Assembly: GCF_014647975.1 (NCBI RefSeq) | Contig: NZ_BMQF01000002.1 | Location: 558,001-622,000, forward strand | DNA length: 64,000 bases | Direction of reading: 5' to 3' | From: Streptomyces fumigatiscleroticus | Lineage (GTDB): Bacteria > Actinomycetota > Actinomycetes > Streptomycetales > Streptomycetaceae | In this document: in pieces, positions 43,392 through 53,861 of the stretch | Layout of the letters: each line of letters begins with the position of its first letter | Numbering within the stretch: position 1 is the first letter of the stretch | The notes under the pieces: model-generated | The model's database searches: none | The model's input: only the letters and a program-made list of their open reading frames with translations | What the model was told of the DNA's origin: nothing | Program-made: the position numbers and the translations under genes

Positions 43392-44447
43392 TCAGGACGA
43401 CGCGCGCGGTACCAGTTCCGTCGCCAGGACCACCTGCCGCCGCTCCAGTCCGCGGGAGACCGCCGGACGGCGGTCGGCGATCTCGGTGAGCAGCAGGTCG
43501 ATCATCCTGCGGCCCATCTGCTGGATGGGCTGGCGGACGCTGGTCAGCGGCGGATCCATGTGACGGGCGATGGCCGAGTCGTCGTAGCCGACCAGCGCCA
43601 CGTCGTCGGGGATGCGGCGGCCGGCCTCGCGCAGGGCCTGGCGGGCACCGGCCGCGGTCACGTCGGAGGCGGCGAAGACCGCGTCCAGGTCCGGACGGCG
43701 CTGAAGCAGCCGCGCCATCCCGCGGCGGCCGCCCTCCTCGGTGAAGTCCCCGGCCTCGATCAGCTTCTCGTCCGCGTCCAGGCCCGCGTCGCGCAGGGCG
43801 TCGCGGTAGCCGTCGATGCGCCGCTGGGCGCCGTAGACGTCGAGGCGGCCGGTGATGTGGGCTATCCGGCGGCGGCCGCCCGCCATCAGGTGCTCGACGG
43901 CCGAGCGGGCGCCGCCGTAGTTGTCCGAGTCCACCGACGGCAGGGTCTCCCCGGCCGACCTCGGGCCGCTGATCACGGCGGGGATCTCCAGCTGGGCGAG
44001 GAGGTCGGGCAGCGGGTCGTCGGCGTGCACCGAGACCAGCAGTACGCCGTCCACCCGGTGCGCGGCCAGGTACTGGGCGAGCCGCTCCCGCTCCCGGTCG
44101 CTGCCCGCGAAGATCAGCAGCAGCTGCATCTGCGTGTCGGTCAGCTCCGCCCCGACGCCGCGCAGCATGTCGGAGAAGTACGGCTCCGCGAAGAACCGGG
44201 TCTCCGGCTCCGGGACGACGAGGGCGACCGCGTCGGTGCGGTTGGCGGCCAGCGCGCGTGCGGCCGTGTTCGGGACGTAGCCGAGCTCCGCGACCGCGGC
44301 CTCGACGGCGGCGCGGGTGGCCTCGCTGACCCGGGGCGAGCCGTTGATCACCCGGGAGACCGTGCCGCGGCCGACGCCGGCGCGTGCCGCCACCTCTTCG
44401 AGGGTGGGCCGGCCACCGCTCCGGCCCCGCGCTCCGTGGCTTGCCAT
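43392..44447 (-). CDS. cebR: LacI-family repressor of cellobiose utilisation
   Basis: A 351-residue LacI/GalR repressor. The helix-turn-helix and hinge are PTLEEVAARAGVGRGTVSRV and AVAELGYVPNTAARAL (residues ~14-70), followed by the sugar-binding domain (VAHRVDGVLLVSVH-like, VISGPRSAG, VDSDNYGGA, YDDSAIARHMDPPLTSVRQP). It is divergent from cebEFG, and its known operator TGGGAGCGCTCCCA occurs at 44727 and, with one change, at 48262. In Streptomyces, CebR is released by cellobiose or cellotriose. ATG 44447 with GGAGGG upstream is preferred over ATG 44477. Confidence 0.95.
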   Translation of the reverse strand: MASHGARGRSGGRPTLEEVAARAGVGRGTVSRVINGSPRVSEATRAAVEAAVAELGYVPNTAARALAANRTDAVALVVPEPETRFFAEPYFSDMLRGVGAELTDTQMQLLLIFAGSDRERERLAQYLAAHRVDGVLLVSVHADDPLPDLLAQLEIPAVISGPRSAGETLPSVDSDNYGGARSAVEHLMAGGRRRIAHITGRLDVYGAQRRIDGYRDALRDAGLDADEKLIEAGDFTEEGGRRGMARLLQRRPDLDAVFAASDVTAAGARQALREAGRRIPDDVALVGYDDSAIARHMDPPLTSVRQPIQQMGRRMIDLLLTEIADRRPAVSRGLERRQVVLATELVPRASS

Positions 44448-44860
44448 GGGCTCCGCCCTCCCGTCGACCCGTTCCATCGGCCTGGAATGTAACAGTCCCG
44501 CCGGTGTGGCCGCCGTTCCCGGGGGCGTCGTCCTCAGGCCCCGCACCAGCGGCGACGGCCATGCCGGCACCCTGATCTGGGGCCGCCGGACGCCCGCCGT
44601 GGCCGAGTCCGCACGGTTTCTGTCCGAGCCGCGGGTTAGCTAACAGGCCGATAACTGAAGACATAACTCCGTGTCCGCTCCCTTGACACCCCCGCTCGGA
44701 CCCGCGACTCTTCAACACATCACCTGTGGGAGCGCTCCCACGGTACCTGACACATACACAACCCGCACGTTCCCCGCCCGAGCCGCAGCGAGAAACTAAC
44801 GGGCCCAACAATGCCGTTGGCCGGGGGGTCGGCACGTCAGGGCAACAGGAGGACGCAAAG
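44448..44860. other. cebR-cebE divergent regulatory region
   Basis: 413 bp without a gene. It contains the CebR operator (44727-44740), a perfect decamer palindrome GTTAGCTAAC at 44635-44644 near a stretch that probably holds the cebR promoter, and a ~120-bp cebE leader ending in AGGAGG at 44847-44852. Confidence 0.6.
44727..44740. promoter_or_regulatory. CebR operator (perfect) upstream of cebE
   Basis: TGGGAGCGCTCCCA, the exact 14-bp palindrome known for CebR, 121 bp before the cebE ATG. It sits just downstream of CTTGACACC (44682-44690), a likely -35 element, so CebR would cover the transcription start region. Confidence 0.93.
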
Positions 44861-46219
44861 ATGCGAGCACGAACCCTCCCCCTCTCTCGGCTGCGTTCGA
44901 GCGGGGGGAACCCGGTCGCGCGCAGGGCACTGGCCGTCGCGGCCGTGGTGTCGCTGGGCGCCGGGCTGCTGGCCGGCTGTGCCGACGACGGCAACGACGA
45001 GTCCGACACGTCGTCCGGCGACAGCAACGGCAAGACCGTGATCACCCTGGGTCTCTTCGGCACCCAGGGCTTCAAGGAGGCCGGCCTCTACTCCGAGTAC
45101 GAGAAGCTCAACCCGAAGATCAAGATCCAGGAGACCGTGGTCGAGCGGAACGAGAACTACTACCCGGCTCTCGTCAACCACCTGACCACCAACAGCGGCC
45201 TCCAGGACATCCAGGCGGTCGAGGTCGGCAACATCGCCGAGGTCGTGCAGACCCAGGCGGCCAAGCTGATGGACCTGTCCAAGGTGTCCGGCGTCCAGTC
45301 CAGCAACTGGCTGGACTGGAAGTGGAAGCAGGCCACCACCAAGGACAACCAGACCATCGGCCTCGGCACCGACATCGGCCCGATGGCCATCTGTTACCGC
45401 AAGGACCTCTTCGAGAAGGCCGGGCTGCCCACCGACCGCGAGGAGGTGAGCAAGCTGTGGGCCGGCGACTGGGAGAAGTACGTCCAGGCGGGCGAGGAGT
45501 ACCAGAAGAAGGCGCCGAAGGGCACCACCTTCGTCGACTCCCCGGGCGGCATGATCAACGCCATCCTCAGCGGTGAGAGCGAGAAGTTCTACGACTCCTC
45601 CGGCAAGGTCATCTACAAGACGAACCCCGCCGTGAAGAAGGCCTTCGACCTGACCGCCGAGGCCGCCGAGAAGGGGCTGACCGGCAACCAGACGCAGTTC
45701 CAGCCCGCCTGGGACACCACGATCGCCAACAGCAAGTTCGCCACGGTCTCCTGCCCGCCGTGGATGCTCGGCACCATCATGGGCAAGTCGAAGCCGGACT
45801 CCTACGGCAAGTGGGACGTGGCCGCGGCGCCCAAGGCCGGCAACTGGGGCGGCACCTTCCTGACCGTGCCGAAGTCGGGCAAGCACACCGAGGAGGCCGC
45901 GAAGCTGGTCGCCTGGCTGACCGCGCCCGAGCAGCAGGCCAAGCTCTTCGCCAAGCAGGGCAGCTTCCCCAGCGCCCCGGCCGCGTACGACCTGCCCCAG
46001 GTGACGGGTGCCAAGAACAAGATGACCGGTGACGCCCCGATCGGCACCATCTTCGCCGAGGCGGCCAAGCAGATCCCGACCCAGGTCATCGGCCCGAAGG
46101 ACCAGATCGTCCAGCAGGGTCTGACGGACAACGGCGTCATCCTCGTCACCCAGGGCAAGTCGCCCAAGGAGGCCTGGGACAACGCCGTGAAGACCATCGA
46201 CAACAACCTGGAGAAGTGA
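44861..46219 (+). CDS. cebE: Cellobiose/cellotriose-binding lipoprotein
   Basis: A 452-residue family 1 solute-binding lipoprotein of the cello-oligosaccharide ABC importer. The N-terminus has a basic region, hydrophobic core and lipobox LLAGC (Cys ~41). Mature landmarks: VITLGLFGTQGFKEAG, IQAVEVGNIAEVVQTQAA, GLGTDIGPMAICYRKDLFEK and SCPPWMLGTIMGKSKPD, whose Trp residues stack sugars. ATG 44861 follows AGGAGG with 8-base spacing. CebE works with CebF and CebG and, as in other Streptomyces, probably with the shared ATPase MsiK encoded elsewhere; no ATPase gene is here. Confidence 0.95.
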   Translation: MRARTLPLSRLRSSGGNPVARRALAVAAVVSLGAGLLAGCADDGNDESDTSSGDSNGKTVITLGLFGTQGFKEAGLYSEYEKLNPKIKIQETVVERNENYYPALVNHLTTNSGLQDIQAVEVGNIAEVVQTQAAKLMDLSKVSGVQSSNWLDWKWKQATTKDNQTIGLGTDIGPMAICYRKDLFEKAGLPTDREEVSKLWAGDWEKYVQAGEEYQKKAPKGTTFVDSPGGMINAILSGESEKFYDSSGKVIYKTNPAVKKAFDLTAEAAEKGLTGNQTQFQPAWDTTIANSKFATVSCPPWMLGTIMGKSKPDSYGKWDVAAAPKAGNWGGTFLTVPKSGKHTEEAAKLVAWLTAPEQQAKLFAKQGSFPSAPAAYDLPQVTGAKNKMTGDAPIGTIFAEAAKQIPTQVIGPKDQIVQQGLTDNGVILVTQGKSPKEAWDNAVKTIDNNLEK

Positions 46220-46224
46220 CCGGA

Positions 46225-47238
46225 ATGGCCACCCGGCACGACATCGCCGCGCCCCCCGCGAAGGAGGGGGGCGCGGCCCCGGGCCGCGCGCCCGCCGACG
46301 CGCTCTCCGCCGAGGCGGCGAAGAAGCGGGCCAGGCTCTCCCGCCGCTGGCAGCGGGACATCCGCTGGAGCCCGTACGCGTTCGTCTCGCCCTTCTTCCT
46401 GCTCTTCCTGGCGTTCGGCCTGTTCCCGCTGATCTACACCGCCTGGGCCTCGCTGCACACGGTGGAGCTGACCGCGCCCACCGACATGGAGTGGGCGGGC
46501 CTGCGCAACTACACGCGGATCTTCGACGACGAGTTCTTCTGGAACGCCGCGAAGAACACGCTGACCATCGGCATCATCTCCACGGTTCCGCAGCTGCTGA
46601 TGGCGATGGGCCTGGCGCACATCCTCAACTACAAGCTGCGCGGCTCGACCTTCTACCGGGTCGTGATGCTGGCTCCGTACGCCACGTCGATCGCCGCCGC
46701 GTCCCTGGTCTTCGTACTGCTCTTCGGCCGCGACTACGGCGTGATCAACTGGGTGCTCGACATGGTCGGCATCGACAAGATCGACTGGCAGAACGACAAG
46801 TGGCCCTCGCAGTTCGCCGTCTCCTCGATCATCATCTGGCGCTGGACCGGCTACAACGCGCTGATCTACCTGGCCGCGATGCAGGCGATCCCGCAGGACC
46901 TGTACGAGTCGGCGGCGCTGGACGGCGCCAACCGCTGGCAGCAGTTCATCCATGTCACGCTGCCCTCGCTGCGTCCGACGATCCTGTTCACCGTCGTGGT
47001 CTCGACCATCGGTGCCAGCCAGGTCTTCGGCGAGCCGCTGCTGTTCGACGCGAACAAGGGCGCCTCCGGCGGCTCCCAGCACCAGTTCCAGACGCTGGGT
47101 CTGTACCTGTACGAGCAGGGCTGGGTCAACCAGCACCTGGGCCGCGCCTCCGCGATCGCCTGGGTGATGTTCCTGATCCTCATCGTGATCGGGATCGTCA
47201 ACTCCGTCATCTCGCGCCGGCTGCGCGCCAGTAGTTAG
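46225..47238 (+). CDS. cebF: Cellobiose ABC importer permease
   Basis: A 337-residue binding-protein-dependent permease with six membrane helices after a 55-residue cytoplasmic N-terminus ([20 protein letters not shown] is the first). The EAA loop that contacts the ATPase is [23 protein letters not shown] 46225 is chosen; a GTG at 46216 overlaps the cebE stop as GTGA and would add three residues, so the genes are coupled in either case. Confidence 0.94.
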   Translation: MATRHDIAAPPAKEGGAAPGRAPADALSAEAAKKRARLSRRWQRDIRWSPYAFVSPFFLLFLAFGLFPLIYTAWASLHTVELTAPTDMEWAGLRNYTRIFDDEFFWNAAKNTLTIGIISTVPQLLMAMGLAHILNYKLRGSTFYRVVMLAPYATSIAAASLVFVLLFGRDYGVINWVLDMVGIDKIDWQNDKWPSQFAVSSIIIWRWTGYNALIYLAAMQAIPQDLYESAALDGANRWQQFIHVTLPSLRPTILFTVVVSTIGASQVFGEPLLFDANKGASGGSQHQFQTLGLYLYEQGWVNQHLGRASAIAWVMFLILIVIGIVNSVISRRLRASS

Positions 47239-47249
47239 GAGGACCGGCC

Positions 47250-48161
47250 GTGACGACGACACTGACACCGCCGACCGGCACGACCGCGACGAAGACGAAG
47301 CCGCGGCGCGTCCGGCGGTCCAAGGCGGCCCGCGCCGGCGGGCAGCTGCACGCCGGACCGATCGCCTACGTCATCCTCGCCCTGTTCACCGTCGGCTCGC
47401 TGTTCCCGCTGGTGTGGACGGCGATCGCCGCCTCCCGCGACAACCAGCGGCTGGCGCAGTCCCCGCCGCCGCTCTGGTTCGGCGGCAACCTCTTCGACAA
47501 GCTGGAGATCGCCTGGAAGGACGCCAACCTGGGCAAGGCCTTCCTCAACACCACCATCGTGGCGGGCACCTCGGCGCTCACCATCGTCTTCCTGTCGACG
47601 ATCGCCGGGTTCGCCTTCGCCAAGCTGCGGTTCAAGGGCCGCAACGCGCTGATGCTGATCGTGGTCGGCACGATGATGGTGCCGCCGCAGCTGAGCATCA
47701 TCCCGCTGTACATGATGGTCGCCAAGCTGGACTGGTCCGACCAGCTCCAGTCGGTGATCCTGCCCTCTCTGGTGAGCGCGTTCGGCGTCTTCTTCATGCG
47801 GCAGTACCTGCTCCAGGCGCTGCCGGACGAGATCATCGAGGCCGCCCGGGTCGACGGCGCCAGCAGCTGGCGCGTGGTGTGGCACGTGGTGTTCCCGGCC
47901 GCGAGACCCGCGATGGCCGTGCTGGGCATGCTGATGTTCGTGCAGACCTGGAACGACTTCCTGTGGCCGTTCCTGGTGCTGACGCAGAACGGCAACCCGA
48001 CCGTGCAGGTCGCGGTCGCGGGCCTGGGCCGCGGCTTCACCCCGGACCAGTCACTGATCATGGCGGGCGCACTGCTCGGCACGCTGCCGCTGCTGCTGGT
48101 CTTCGCGATCTTCGGCAAGCAGATCGTGGGCGGCATCATGCAGGGCGCCGTCAAGGGCTGA
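47250..48161 (+). CDS. cebG: Cellobiose ABC importer permease
   Basis: A 303-residue second permease subunit with six helices ([20 protein letters not shown] is the first) and the EAA loop [23 protein letters not shown] 47250 follows AGGAGGACCGGCC. It forms a heterodimeric channel with CebF. An intergenic gap of 113 bp with a CebR site separates it from bglC. Confidence 0.94.
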   Translation: MTTTLTPPTGTTATKTKPRRVRRSKAARAGGQLHAGPIAYVILALFTVGSLFPLVWTAIAASRDNQRLAQSPPPLWFGGNLFDKLEIAWKDANLGKAFLNTTIVAGTSALTIVFLSTIAGFAFAKLRFKGRNALMLIVVGTMMVPPQLSIIPLYMMVAKLDWSDQLQSVILPSLVSAFGVFFMRQYLLQALPDEIIEAARVDGASSWRVVWHVVFPAARPAMAVLGMLMFVQTWNDFLWPFLVLTQNGNPTVQVAVAGLGRGFTPDQSLIMAGALLGTLPLLLVFAIFGKQIVGGIMQGAVKG

Positions 48162-48261
48162 CGCCCGGACGCTCGGGGGCCGGGTCACCGCAGCTCCGGC
48201 CCTCGTCACGCCCTTCCCGCCTTCTTCCCCCCTCTTACCCGCCGGTCCTCTCGACCCCCTA

Positions 48262-48274
48262 TGGGAGCGCTTCC

Positions 48275-48275
<1 letters not shown>
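48262..48275. promoter_or_regulatory. CebR operator overlapping the bglC ribosome binding site and start
   Basis: TGGGAGCGCTTCCA differs from the cebE operator at one position. Its GGGAG half is the only plausible ribosome binding site of bglC and its last base is the A of the bglC ATG. Confidence 0.88.
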
Positions 48276-49780
<1,505 letters not shown>

Positions 49781-49816
49781 GGCCGGGAAGAGCCACCTCC
49801 CTGGGGGAAGCGGGGG

Positions 49817-49854
49817 GCGGGGCGCGGCGCCCGACGGGGGGTGCCGCGCCCCGC
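49817..49854. terminator. Hairpin after bglC
   Basis: A 15-bp stem GCGGGGCGCGGCGCC / GGTGCCGCGCCCCGC with one G-T pair and an 8-nt loop, 36 bp after the bglC stop. Confidence 0.85.
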
Positions 49855-49886
49855 GTGTTCCGTGGGGGCTCTTCGCGGGCCGGAAT

Positions 49887-49943
49887 CCGGCAGCGCCCCA
49901 TGGGGCGCGGGGAACTGCGCGACCGGCCACGACGGGCCCGCAG
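49887..49943. repeat. Dispersed Streptomyces intergenic repeat with 16-bp palindrome
   Basis: Contains the perfect palindrome GCGCCCCATGGGGCGC (49893-49908) followed by GGGGAACTGCGCGACC. I recall nearly identical elements in many intergenic regions of Streptomyces genomes. The function is unknown; it may be a 3'-end or mobile miniature element. Confidence 0.55.
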
Positions 49944-49968
49944 ACGACGCACCGGACTTCCAGCCGAG

Positions 49969-50034
49969 CGCTTGGCGAAGCGCTCGGCGGACCGCTTGGC
50001 GGACCGCTTGGCGAAGCGCTTGGCGAAGCGCTTA
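49969..50034. repeat. 12-bp tandem repeat abutting the chitinase stop
   Basis: Five units of CGCTTGGCGAAG/CGCTTGGCGGAC (one with CGCTCGG) followed by a partial CGCTTA that includes the chitinase stop codon (TTA on this strand = TAA). The AAGCGCTT palindromes at unit joins can form alternative hairpins. Confidence 0.85.
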
Positions 50035-51501
50035 CTCGTAGGCCCCGAACGCCTTCGAGAAGGCGCCTGCCTCCTGGACGATGGAGCTGCACGTGGCGTC
50101 GGCCTGGTTCTTCGCGCCGCCCGCGCACTGCTTGTCGCGGGTGGCGGACCACATGGACAGCCAGCCCAGGCCCTTGGACTCGGCGAACTCCACCAGCTGG
50201 GCGGCGTCGTCGACCGTGAAGACCTCCGACGAGACGTCGTTGACGCCGATCATCGGCGTGACGGCGACCGCCTTCCAGGCCGCGCTGTCCGACAGGCCCA
50301 GCACGCTCTTGATCTGGGCCTGGGTGGCGGTGGCGGCCTGGGTGGCGTAGGTGCCCATGTCACCGCTGTACGCGGCGCCGTAGTCCATCGCCATGATGTT
50401 GACGGTGCCGATCGCGACGCCGTTCGTCCGGGCGTCGGAGAGCAGGTTGACGCCGTCCTGGGTCAGGCCCTCGGGCATGACGGGGAGGGTGAAGGAGACG
50501 TCCAGGTCCGGGTAGCGCCGCTGGAGCTCGGCGATCGCCTGCGCGCGGCGGGTGTTGGCCGTCGTGTTCGGCAGCGCGCCGCCCTCGACGTCGAAGTCGA
50601 CCTTGGTGAGGCCGTAGGCGTCGACCACCTTGGCGTACGCCGCCGCCAGCGCGTCCGCCGAGGAGCAGGTCGTCGCCAGCTCGGTCCCGGCCGCGCCGCC
50701 GAAGGAGACCCGGACGTCGCCGCCCTTGGCGCGCAGGGCGCCGATCTGGGCGGCCACGGCGTCGCTCGCGAGGTCGGTCACGCCGCCCCACTTGGGCGTG
50801 CAGCCGCCGCCGTCGGTGACGAAGGCGAGGTTGTAGTTCTTCACGCCGGTGGTCTCGGCGTTCGCCACCAGGTCGAAGGCCGGGTAGAGCGAGGTGTCGA
50901 CGTACGGGGCGAAGCCGGCGCTCGCGGTGGTGCCGGTGCCGGTGCTCTGGGTCGGCGACGCGGTGGCGGTCGCGGTGGGGGTGGGCGTGGCGGTCGCGGT
51001 GGGGGTCGCGGTCGGGGTGGCCGTCGCCGTCGGGGAGTCCGTCGGACGGCCGCTGGGCTCCGGCGTCGCGCCGGTGTCCGTGGAGCACGCGGCGCCGTCC
51101 ACCTGGCAGCCGGACGGATCGCCGGAGCCGTTGACCACGAAGCCGACGGTGACCGACTCGCCGGCCGCCAGGCCGTCCGTGTCCCACTTCGGCGGGGTCA
51201 CGGTGACATGCTGCCCGCTGACGCTCGACTCGCCGTTCCACAGCGAGCTGATCTTCGCGCCCGCGGGCAGGTCGAACTCCAGCGTCCATTTCTGCTTCGC
51301 GGCGCCGCTGTCGTTGGTGACGACGTACTGCGCGGTGTACCCGGTCGACCAGTCGCTGGTCCTCGTGTACGCGGCGCCCACGCCGGCCGCCTGTGCGGTG
51401 CTGGTGAACAGGAGCGCGCCGCCGCCCGCGACGGCCGCGGCGACGAGGCCGCCGATCGCCTTGTTCCTGCCACTGATCTTGCGCCGCCGGTGCGTGCTCA
51501 T
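50032..51501 (-). CDS. Secreted GH18 chitinase with CBM2 and PT-rich linker
   Basis: A 489-residue exported chitinase. A signal peptide (residues ~1-40, basic RRRK start, ending in AQAA) is followed by a CBM2-type binding domain (~42-130: YTRTSDWSTGYTAQYVVTND, WTLEFDLPAGAKISSLWNG, with surface Trp residues), a Thr/Pro/Ala linker (~150-185) and a GH18 catalytic domain. The active site is VDFDVEG with catalytic Glu306, preceded by VRVSFGGAAG; NIMAMDYGAAYSG and WSMWSATRD-like WLSMWSATRD complete the barrel. It is close to the ChiD-like single-domain type. It lies 163 bp downstream of a histidine kinase gene on the same strand, with phased heptamers in its promoter. Confidence 0.93.
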   Translation of the reverse strand: MSTHRRRKISGRNKAIGGLVAAAVAGGGALLFTSTAQAAGVGAAYTRTSDWSTGYTAQYVVTNDSGAAKQKWTLEFDLPAGAKISSLWNGESSVSGQHVTVTPPKWDTDGLAAGESVTVGFVVNGSGDPSGCQVDGAACSTDTGATPEPSGRPTDSPTATATPTATPTATATPTPTATATASPTQSTGTGTTASAGFAPYVDTSLYPAFDLVANAETTGVKNYNLAFVTDGGGCTPKWGGVTDLASDAVAAQIGALRAKGGDVRVSFGGAAGTELATTCSSADALAAAYAKVVDAYGLTKVDFDVEGGALPNTTANTRRAQAIAELQRRYPDLDVSFTLPVMPEGLTQDGVNLLSDARTNGVAIGTVNIMAMDYGAAYSGDMGTYATQAATATQAQIKSVLGLSDSAAWKAVAVTPMIGVNDVSSEVFTVDDAAQLVEFAESKGLGWLSMWSATRDKQCAGGAKNQADATCSSIVQEAGAFSKAFGAYE

Positions 51502-51629
51502 CGCGTGCCTGCCTTCGCTGTCCACGGGGGTTCACAGATGCGCCCCACGGACCTCCCGGGTGTGGGGCGCGGCAGCACGCTAGCGATCAGCAATCGGGCA
51601 AAGAGCCTGATCCGGACGGGGGTTGAGAT

Positions 51630-51671
51630 CCTTAGGGTGCGCTTAAGGAAGGGATCGGGGACGGTTAAAGG
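51630..51671. promoter_or_regulatory. Phased heptamers CTTAGGG / CTTAAGG / GTTAAAG upstream of chitinase
   Basis: CTTAGGG starts at 51631, CTTAAGG at 51642 and GTTAAAG at 51664, with 11- and 22-bp offsets. One-turn-spaced direct repeats are typical for OmpR/PhoB-type response regulators, such as the one encoded next door. The first two also form the imperfect palindrome CCTTA-N9-TAAGG. Confidence 0.45.
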
Positions 51672-53062
51672 GAACGGCCCGCGACGAGACCCCGCCGGCC
51701 CGTCCGGCGCCGCCGCACGGCCCCGCGGTGCCCGCGCCTGACCGGCGCCGCCCTGCCGTCCAGCTGGATCCAGATCCGCACCTCCGTGCCGCCGAGCACC
51801 GACGAGCCGATCCGTACGTCACCGCCGGTGGACTCGGCGAGCCGGCGCACGATGTCCAGGCCGAGGCCGGTCGACCCGTCGTTGCCCGAGCCCCGGCCGC
51901 GGGCCATCGCCGCCTGGGGGTCCGGTATGCCGGGGCCCGCGTCGGAGACGAGCACGATCACCGCGTCCTCGCCGTTGTGCACATCGACCGCGAAGGCCGT
52001 GCCCTCCGGTGTGTGCCGGAAGACATTGCCGAGCAGCGCGTCCAGCGCCGCCGCCAGATCGGCGCGGGCCACGGGTATGCGCACCGGCCGGTCGGCTCCG
52101 GCCACCCGCCACTTGCGCCCCTCGTCCTCGGCCAGCGCCGACCAGAACGCCATCCGCTCGCGCACCACCTCGGACGCGTCGCACCCGGCGCCGGGCCCCG
52201 CCGCGGCCGTCTGCGGCTTGGCCTGACGGGCCGTACGGATGATGGTGTCGACCTCGCGCTCCAGCTGCTCGACCGCGGCCCGGGTCTGCTCGGCGGCCGG
52301 CCCCTCCCCGAGCGAGGCGGCGTTCAGCCGCAGCACGGTCAGCGGTGTGCGCAGACGGTGCGACAGATCGGCCGCCAGCTCCCGCTCGTTGGCGAGGAGC
52401 TGCACGACCTGGTCGGCCATCGAGTTGAACGCGACGGCCGCCCGGCGCAGTTCGGCCGGGCCCTCCTCGGGCACCCGGGCGCCCAGTCTGCCCTCCCCCA
52501 GCTCGTGCGCGCCCTCGGCCAGGCGCTGCGCGGGCTGCACCATCCGTACGCCCAGCCGGTCGGCGACGGCCACCGAGCCGACGATCAGCGCGGCGCCGAC
52601 CGCGGCGAGCACCGCCCAGGCGGTGCCGACGCCGTTGGTGACCTCGGACTCGGGGACGTACACCTCGACCACGGCGATCTGGCCGGAGCTGAGGGCGACC
52701 GGCTGGAGCAGGGTGGAGCCGCCGGACACCTCCGTGGTGGAGGCCCGCCCCAGCCTCCGTACGGCGGCGATGTCCCGGCCGGCGGCGCGCTGCCGGCCGA
52801 TCTCGACACCGCTCCCGTCGTCGGCCGCCGGTATGTGCACGGCCATGCCGGCGTCGGAGCCCGCGGAGGCGACGACGCGTTCCAGCTGGTCGCGGTCGGT
52901 GGTGATGGACAGCGCGGGCGCGATGGCCGCGGCCTGGCGCTCGGCGTTGGAGAAGGCGCGGTCCCGGGCCATCTCCCGGATGACGAGGCCGAGCGGGACG
53001 GCGAAGGCGACCACGACCATGGCGGTGACCGCCAGCGAGACCTTGACCAGGGCCCATCTCAT
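51665..53062 (-). CDS. Sensor histidine kinase
   Basis: A 465-residue two-component kinase. A first membrane helix (LVKVSLAVTAMVVVAFAVPL), an extracytoplasmic region of ~130 residues and a second helix (AWAVLAAVGAALIVGSVAVA) precede a HAMP domain. The phosphorylated His lies in ELAADLSHRLRTPLTVLRLN; the ATPase has the N box ALDALLGNVFRHTPEG, G1 VSDAGPGIPD and G2 GSTGLGLDIVRRL. The tail is Arg-rich. Its ATG overlaps the response-regulator stop (ATGA). Confidence 0.93.
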   Translation of the reverse strand: MRWALVKVSLAVTAMVVVAFAVPLGLVIREMARDRAFSNAERQAAAIAPALSITTDRDQLERVVASAGSDAGMAVHIPAADDGSGVEIGRQRAAGRDIAAVRRLGRASTTEVSGGSTLLQPVALSSGQIAVVEVYVPESEVTNGVGTAWAVLAAVGAALIVGSVAVADRLGVRMVQPAQRLAEGAHELGEGRLGARVPEEGPAELRRAAVAFNSMADQVVQLLANERELAADLSHRLRTPLTVLRLNAASLGEGPAAEQTRAAVEQLEREVDTIIRTARQAKPQTAAAGPGAGCDASEVVRERMAFWSALAEDEGRKWRVAGADRPVRIPVARADLAAALDALLGNVFRHTPEGTAFAVDVHNGEDAVIVLVSDAGPGIPDPQAAMARGRGSGNDGSTGLGLDIVRRLAESTGGDVRIGSSVLGGTEVRIWIQLDGRAAPVRRGHRGAVRRRRTGRRGLVAGRSL

Positions 53063-53763
53063 CGCGCCGGCTCCGCTCCGGGCGGCTCCAGCTTCACGCC
53101 GACGCCCCGCAAGGTGTGCAGATAGCGGGGCCGGGCGGCCGTCTCGCCCAGCTTGCGCCGCAGCCACGACAGATGGACGTCGATGGTCTGGTCGTCGCCG
53201 TAGGACTGCTGCCAGACCTCGGCGAGGAGTTCCTTGCGGGGGACGACGACACCGGGCCGGGCGGCCAGGAAGGCGAGCAGGTCGAACTCGCGGCGGGTGA
53301 GGTCCAGCCGTACGCCGTCCAGCTCCGCCTGGCGGCGCAGCGGGTCGACGGTCAGGCCGCCGACGCGGAGCACCGTCGACGGCGGCACGTCACCGGCGCC
53401 GGCCCGGGCCCGGCGCAGCACGGCCGCCATCCGCGCCGACAGATGCTCGACGGAGAACGGCTTGGTCAGGTAGTCGTCCGCCCCGGCGTTGAGCAGCCGG
53501 ACGATCTCCGTCTCGTCGTCCCGTGCCGTGGCGACGATCACCGGTACGTCCGTGATCCCGCGCAGCATCTTCAGGGCCTCGGACCCGTCGAGGTCGGGCA
53601 GTCCGAGGTCCAGTATCACGACGTCGAAGCGGACATGGGCGACCTCGCGCAGCGCCTGTAGTGCCGTACCGACACTGCGCACGGTGTGCGCGGCTTCGGT
53701 GAGATGCCGGATCAGCGCCGAGCGTACGAACTGGTCGTCCTCGACCACGAGCACACTTGCCAT
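53059..53763 (-). CDS. OmpR/PhoB-family response regulator
   Basis: A 234-residue regulator. The receiver domain (1-120) has the acidic pocket VVEDD, phospho-acceptor Asp52 in VVILDLGLPDLDG, the Thr/Ala and Lys switch (YLTKPF). The winged helix (residues ~135-230) contains LTRREFDLLAFLAARPGVVV, QQSYGDDQTIDVHLSWLRRK and YLHTLRGVGVKLEPP. It is the first gene of the unit with the kinase and, further on, the chitinase. The signal is unknown. Confidence 0.94.
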   Translation of the reverse strand: MASVLVVEDDQFVRSALIRHLTEAAHTVRSVGTALQALREVAHVRFDVVILDLGLPDLDGSEALKMLRGITDVPVIVATARDDETEIVRLLNAGADDYLTKPFSVEHLSARMAAVLRRARAGAGDVPPSTVLRVGGLTVDPLRRQAELDGVRLDLTRREFDLLAFLAARPGVVVPRKELLAEVWQQSYGDDQTIDVHLSWLRRKLGETAARPRYLHTLRGVGVKLEPPGAEPAR

Positions 53764-53861
53764 GGGCGGCACCGTACGCCATCCGGCGGAAGCGGTCCGG
53801 AGCCTGTGGACAACTCCGTCCCGGCGACACGCGTGTGACGCGTGAGGCAAGATGGCCCGCG

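Noticed and set aside
44635..44644. GTTAGCTAAC palindrome as a possible TetR operator
   Set aside because: It resembles the GTTAA-type sites at 18.3 kb only in its arms and is short; no regulator can be assigned, so it is noted only in the intergenic entry.
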